The translations under genes were made by a program, and so were the position numbers. A stretch of 24,320 bases of DNA from Saccoglossus kowalevskii. Lineage: Eukaryota > Hemichordata > Enteropneusta > Harrimaniidae. Positions 20,139-24,320 of the stretch are shown piece by piece. How positions within the stretch are numbered: the stretch's first letter is position 1; the number at the start of each line of letters is the position of its first letter. The notes under the pieces are model-generated. The model did not search any database. It was not told the DNA's origin and saw only the letters and a list, made by a program, of their open reading frames with translations. Location of the stretch: assembly GCF_000003605.2 (NCBI RefSeq), contig NW_003138380.1, positions 1 to 24,320 on the forward strand, read 5' to 3'.

Positions 20139-20479
20139 CTGTCATTGAAAACAAAGTAAACGGAGAAAAACAAATCAGCCTTAGAAATTAAACAAGAATG
20201 TCACAGTCCCCATCATTTAATTATAAAATACTTATGTTAAAATAATACATGGAACATCTGCAAACAATTGAATTAATATGTACTCCATGTGGGTACAACT
20301 CACCATAAAGTGATTTCCTTTAATTTCCCTCCCTGATAACTGAAAACTTTCATTGACCAAGGTCCAAAATCTCAGAGTGCAACCAAACTATGTCTCATAA
20401 ATGCTCAAGAAACTGCATTCATAAATCTGAATAAACCTTGATGTACCTTTAATCTGACCAATCTGTCACCGATTCAGAT

Positions 20480-20513
20480 CAAGGTCATGACCAAGTCATG
20501 ACCAAGTCATGAC
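20480..20513. repeat. 11-bp tandem repeat with nuclear-receptor half-sites
   Basis: CAAGGTCATGA is followed by two copies of CCAAGTCATGA. The first unit contains TCAAGGTCA (20479-20487), the estrogen-related-receptor type site, and AGGTCATGACCA, an inverted pair with no spacer. It lies in the HADHA intron between the catalytic exon and the EGWSPK exon. Confidence 0.8.
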
Positions 20514-20882
20514 ATCACTAAAAACCCTAGCATCACAATCTAAGCTAATTATTTATTCTGAGCATGCTCAATTGTTCTCTCAGTGGTGTTGGGAGAGGTA
20601 GTTTTGGATGAAAATCATGAAAAAGACCCACTTAGGATTTTCAGATCTGGAAACAAAATTACATGCATATTCAGCAGTGACTTTTTCATCAACCTGCTAA
20701 GTTTCATAGATATCTGCTGCAGAATTTCTCAGAAAACGTCACAGACAAAAACTGGAGATAAGAATGAATAGGCTGCGCCTGAAACAGAGACCAACAAACA
20801 GTGGGTCGGCTGATATAGCTCGGTTGTAAATTGAAGAGAAAGGCAACTAACCATATTCAGGACAAGTGTCACATTGTCTTAC

Positions 20883-21092
20883 CTGGAGTATTCTAATAGT
20901 TTCCGATAACGTGGGTGCTAAGATTCTAGTTGTATAGAAACCTGGCCCGTCTTTAACAGTGATGACAACTTTGCCTTGTCTAAGTCCTACGTCAACCGCT
21001 GACGCCGCTGTATCCTTTGACGTCTTCTCCGTGGTGATAATTTCTAAAAGTTGCATTTTATCGACTGGTGAAAAATAATGCATTCCAATCAC
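20883..21092 (-). CDS. HADHA: HADHA exon with catalytic His-Glu pair
   Basis: This 210-nt exon encodes [20 protein letters not shown] and on to [11 protein letters not shown] and LSETIRILQ. The H of GMHYF is the catalytic base and the E of QLLEI its partner (human H498 and E510). [10 protein letters not shown] closes the NAD-binding domain. The acceptor is cattcacag|GTG and the donor CTCCAG|gtaag, both phase 0. The open frame runs past both ends, but the next exons continue the family sequence at these sites. Confidence 0.98.
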
Positions 21093-21506
21093 CTGTGAAT
21101 GTAGAAGAAAGTGAGATATATTATTTCTGAAACTGTCATTAAAAGCAACAGTCATTATGGAAATTCTGTGTATAAAACAATGTTCTTTACATGAAATGTT
21201 CACGATTTTATGGCAAAAATTGACACTTCTAGGACTTATCAAAATTTTGTAACAGTGTAAATTTTCTGGGGTCCTTGTGAAATTAGCAAATATTTGCCTC
21301 TCAAATTAATTATTTTTTACAGTTACATCATGCCAATTCAACATGATGCATTCGAAAGAAGTTTACTGCCTGAACAAAGCCCTTGAGAAATTATTTCAAC
21401 ACAACTGTTATAAATACATCTGTCAATATTTACTCGTTTGTTTGTCTGAATCGAATGTCTTCATGAATAATTAACCACACGATGTCATTTCAATCAAACA
21501 CTTTCA

Positions 21507-21605
<99 letters not shown>

Positions 21606-22193
21606 TCAAAACAGAAAAAGAATGAATTTCCTACTTGTATAATGAAGACAGCCTGAGACAATAGCTATAAGTTAAACTAAGTTCTTCTGTAGTGTAAGTG
21701 GGTGTAAGGGAAGCCATCTTGATCTGTAGTCCTTGCACAATAAAAAGTAATCTTTCTGAGAGATTTACTACACAGCCAAACATTATTTTTTCATTCTTTG
21801 TCACTGCTCACAAAATAAATAGACCTAATTTTTTCCCTCCAAATTTTAATCAAGACCTCCAGCCAATGGGGAACTATGTCCTCAACTATGTTGGAGAAAA
21901 CTCGTAAAAACATGGAAATTGATGCAACAAAATCTTGGCAGAGTAATTATGCCACTTAAAGTGTTATGATGCTTAAGCACTCTGCCACAAGATGGTGCAC
22001 TTTATAGAAAACATGGATTATAAACAGTTGTCATGATAAAATATAATTTCCTTCCAAGTAAAACGCATTTATAATACACTCTGTATTTAAAATCAGGAAA
22101 AAAACAACAGTTGCACAATTTCTTGGATACACTGATAGAGGGCGCTGTAATGCTATAAAGTTATTACATATTAATTGTAAATACACGACTTAC

Positions 22194-22329
22194 AGCTTCA
22201 ATTTCTTTCAGAACTTTATGTTTAATATTAATATCTTCAAATACAGCCTCAATCACCATATCAGCTTTATCAAAATCATCATTGTTTACTTGACAGGATA
22301 AATTAGACATGATCAGATCGCGTTCAAAA
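22194..22329 (-). CDS. HADHA: HADHA dehydrogenase-domain exon (SFERD ... KEIEA)
   Basis: This 136-nt exon encodes [18 protein letters not shown], then [20 protein letters not shown] and [18 protein letters not shown] is the conserved end of the Rossmann beta-sheet in 3-hydroxyacyl-CoA dehydrogenases. The acceptor is tgttttcag and the donor GCT|gtaagt, ending in phase 0. Confidence 0.97.
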
Positions 22330-22420
22330 CTGAAAACAATTAGAGAGATTTAATTATTTGATGGTCAATCTTCATATATTAATAGTATACAATTTTGTGG
22401 AAACAGACTTTATATGCATT

Positions 22421-22702
22421 CAGGGTTTTTTCTAGAAAAAAACTGCAATTCAGCGGCGCCACCAAGTGGGGGAGATAGGGTTCTCTCAGGGTGTGGAGTT
22501 TTTGATTATTCTAAATTAAAATAGAGCATTCTATGGCTTCCTTGGGGCCAAAATTAATATCAGACAGGTCACAGTTGAAGACTGTGATCCCTGGTAAATC
22601 AGAATTTTGTGGTTGCCAGAGGATCTGCTCCCCAGAGTAAGGGGCGCATGGCCATGGCATGAGGGCGCTGTGCCCCTGTTCCCTTGTTTAAAAGAATCCC
22701 TG
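22421..22702. mobile_element. 282-bp non-autonomous DNA transposon with GCATT duplication
   Basis: The ends are imperfect inverted repeats: CAGGGTTTTTTCTAGAAAAA at the left, and CAGGGATTCTTTTAAACAA reading in from the right. The 5-bp direct repeat GCATT flanks both ends (22416-22420 and 22703-22707). It has no ORF. The superfamily is unresolved: CAGGG ends suggest hAT, which usually makes 8-bp duplications. It lies in the HADHA intron between the 36-nt and SFERD exons. Confidence 0.7.
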
Positions 22703-22836
22703 GCATTGTATGGGACCCATATCGACCGTGACCCGAAAAACATCTCACAATCCATGCACACAGTTCAATTTACAGGTGTACCCAGTGTTGTGTTTGAGGG
22801 TTAGTGTACTGTACATGATTTATTCAATAGACATAC

Positions 22837-22872
22837 CTTGTAAGACGCTTTCTTTTTACTTTCTTATCAAAT
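22837..22872 (-). CDS. HADHA: HADHA 36-nt micro-exon
   Basis: This very short exon encodes FDKKVKRKRLT with split glycine and serine codons at its edges. The acceptor is tattatag|ATTTGAT and the donor ACAAG|gtatgt. It fills the gap between IYKG and SFERD exactly as the family's short basic segment (FKGLNDKVKKK...LTSFERD) does. Without it the frame would still hold, because 36 is divisible by 3, but twelve conserved positions would be lost. Confidence 0.93.
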
Positions 22873-23145
22873 CTATAATAAAAAAACAAAACAAAATTCA
22901 ATTGCGCCAAATCTAAAACTGCATGTACTGGTTTTAGTAAACACAAAGCAAAAGATTTCAAAGCAAACATTTCTCTATATGTCTTGCACTGATTGGACAA
23001 CTCTGCAATTTTTAAATTGCACAGTAGCAACATATTCACAATTCGTAATGCAGCATTCAATATGGAGACCCTTGCTTGAAAATATATTGCTTAGCATAAT
23101 CAAGTGACTGTATTAGCTCTATTAGAAGCTCATCTCAAAAAGAAG

Positions 23146-23314
23146 TACTGTCGAATACTTTATTTTTGCTTGGAAATAATTTTTGCTGAAGGAACGAGTC
23201 AGTGAAAATAAAATCCAGCAATTATACCTTTTTCCCTATATTTTATATTCAACTTGTCAAAAATCAGTGAAAATGATTTCCATACAAACCACCCAAAATA
23301 AGTATTTTACAGTA
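23146..23314. mobile_element. Tc1/mariner-type MITE, copy B (169 bp)
   Basis: This starts TACTGTCGAATACTTTATTT and ends AAGTATTTTACAGTA. The interior shares GCTTGGAA, TTTTTGCTGAAGG and AAAATCAGTGAAAATGA with copy A. It lies in the HADHA intron between the NAD-motif exon and the 36-nt exon. Confidence 0.85.
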
Positions 23315-23838
23315 CACATACACCTGACAATAGAATTTATTATTCATAATGAGTAACTGTGATATTTAATATTCTGCACTCGAAAAAACAACAAAACGAT
23401 CCTTCTCACAATATTATATATAATTATTATTAATCTTTCACCATAACACCACAAGTTACAGCGTGTCGTAATTTTGCGGTATTGCACTGGGTATTTTCAT
23501 CCTACCATATTAGGAAATGCGAATTTCAAACATGGGGCATGAGCGTCCTCTAATATTAAAAACAAACATGGCACCCCATAGGGTTTGACCGGACTCCCCA
23601 CAAAGAAGTTCGCTAAATCTGCGAGTCGGTCGATACTCCTGCTGTACTGTCTTTGTGCATACTTTTTGTTATCCTCTTAATAACCTCATTATCTCCAGTA
23701 TTAGTCACGATACTCTGAATCATTGAAATTAAACTCATTTTGACCAGCGACACACACCTGTCATTTACCAAGGAGAATGCATTTCTAATAGTGGATATGG
23801 TATAGGAATAAATTGATCAATAGACAGTAATTTCTTAC

Positions 23839-24020
23839 CCCTTGTATATTTGGCTCCTGCCTCGACCAACTCCTTCCAATGACATGTCTTTTAACAAGAC
23901 CTGCATTTTCTTATCAATACTGACTTGAGCAATACCGGCTCCCATCAGTCCGGCACCAAGAACAGCAAGAGTCTTGACTGGTTTCTCTGGTTTGCCAAAG
24001 CTGTTCTTTTTACACTCAGT
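23839..24020 (-). CDS. HADHA: HADHA exon with linker and NAD-binding motif (first in window)
   Basis: This 182-nt exon encodes [20 protein letters not shown], then [14 protein letters not shown], the Rossmann GxGxxG dinucleotide-binding loop of the dehydrogenase domain. It ends GRGRSQIYK plus GG at donor AAGGG|gtaag. The acceptor ccacccacag follows a run of T on the coding strand. It starts in phase 0, so a preceding exon outside the window completes the hydratase-dehydrogenase linker. Confidence 0.97.
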
Positions 24021-24174
24021 CTGTGGGTGGAAAAAAAAAAAACGATAAATAGCGTCATCTACTCAGTGCTTTAGCGAGGAAATGGGATGGATAAACTGAG
24101 GCAGTCGTAAAGATACTTTTCGATATTACAATATTTTATGCATTATTACTTGTTCAATAAAGAAAATCACTGTT

Positions 24175-24206
24175 TTTAACAAATACAAATTTTGCTATTT
24201 GTTAAA
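24175..24206. repeat. 11-bp perfect hairpin
   Basis: TTTAACAAATA (24175-24185) and TATTTGTTAAA (24196-24206) flank a 10-nt spacer. It is AT-rich, so chance is possible. It lies in the HADHA intron at the right edge. Confidence 0.7.
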
Positions 24207-24320
24207 TTATAAGTTGTTATATTGGCAATATTTTGTTTAAACTGATGACATTTTAAATAATATGTGTAGTGCAAGCAATGCAACAGCATTCTCAAGCTTT
24301 TCACATCAAAACATCACTGA

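Overview
This is AT-rich, intron-bearing nuclear DNA of an animal, most likely a marine invertebrate. Two conserved metazoan lipid-metabolism genes lie head to tail on the minus strand, split by GT-AG introns of about 0.4 to 4.8 kb. The introns and the intergenic space are full of small non-autonomous mobile elements. Short motifs such as ACATGTA, ACCGGTA and AGGGCGCT recur. I cannot place the phylum from sequence alone; hemichordate, cephalochordate and mollusc are all possible. There is a 50-N scaffold gap at 10668-10717.

Right part (16900 to beyond 24320): the last nine coding exons of HADHA, the alpha subunit of the mitochondrial trifunctional protein. All exon joins keep frame and give 418 residues plus stop, equal to roughly human residues 347 to the C terminus. 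This is the whole 3-hydroxyacyl-CoA dehydrogenase half. The enoyl-CoA hydratase half lies beyond the right edge. A poly(A) signal follows at 16754-16749.

Left part (before 1 to about 12045): AGPAT5, a 1-acylglycerol-3-phosphate acyltransferase. Five exons encode residues 1-249, including the NHQSTID and FPEGTR motifs. The C-terminal exons lie beyond the left edge. A TATA box at 12045-12038 and a 10-bp palindrome mark a probable core promoter, and no ATG precedes the chosen start in the inferred leader.

Between the two genes (about 12050-16735) I see no gene. This stretch holds a Helitron-like element with a 157-bp internal repeat, an inverted degraded relative of it, a foldback element, a hAT-like element and a scrap of a non-LTR retrotransposon. 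The introns hold three copies of a Tc1/mariner-type MITE, a 282-bp element with a 5-bp target duplication, two copies of a hairpin-ended tandem-unit element, another retrotransposon 3' scrap, and a minisatellite in which every unit carries a perfect CArG box.

Functionally, HADHA works in long-chain fatty-acid beta-oxidation and AGPAT5 in phosphatidate synthesis, so both handle long-chain acyl-CoA. HADHA introns contain nuclear-receptor half-site clusters that would suit a fatty-acid-oxidation gene, but that is inference. I found no convincing wholly new system; the best leads are the repeat families, the promoter palindrome and the motif clusters.
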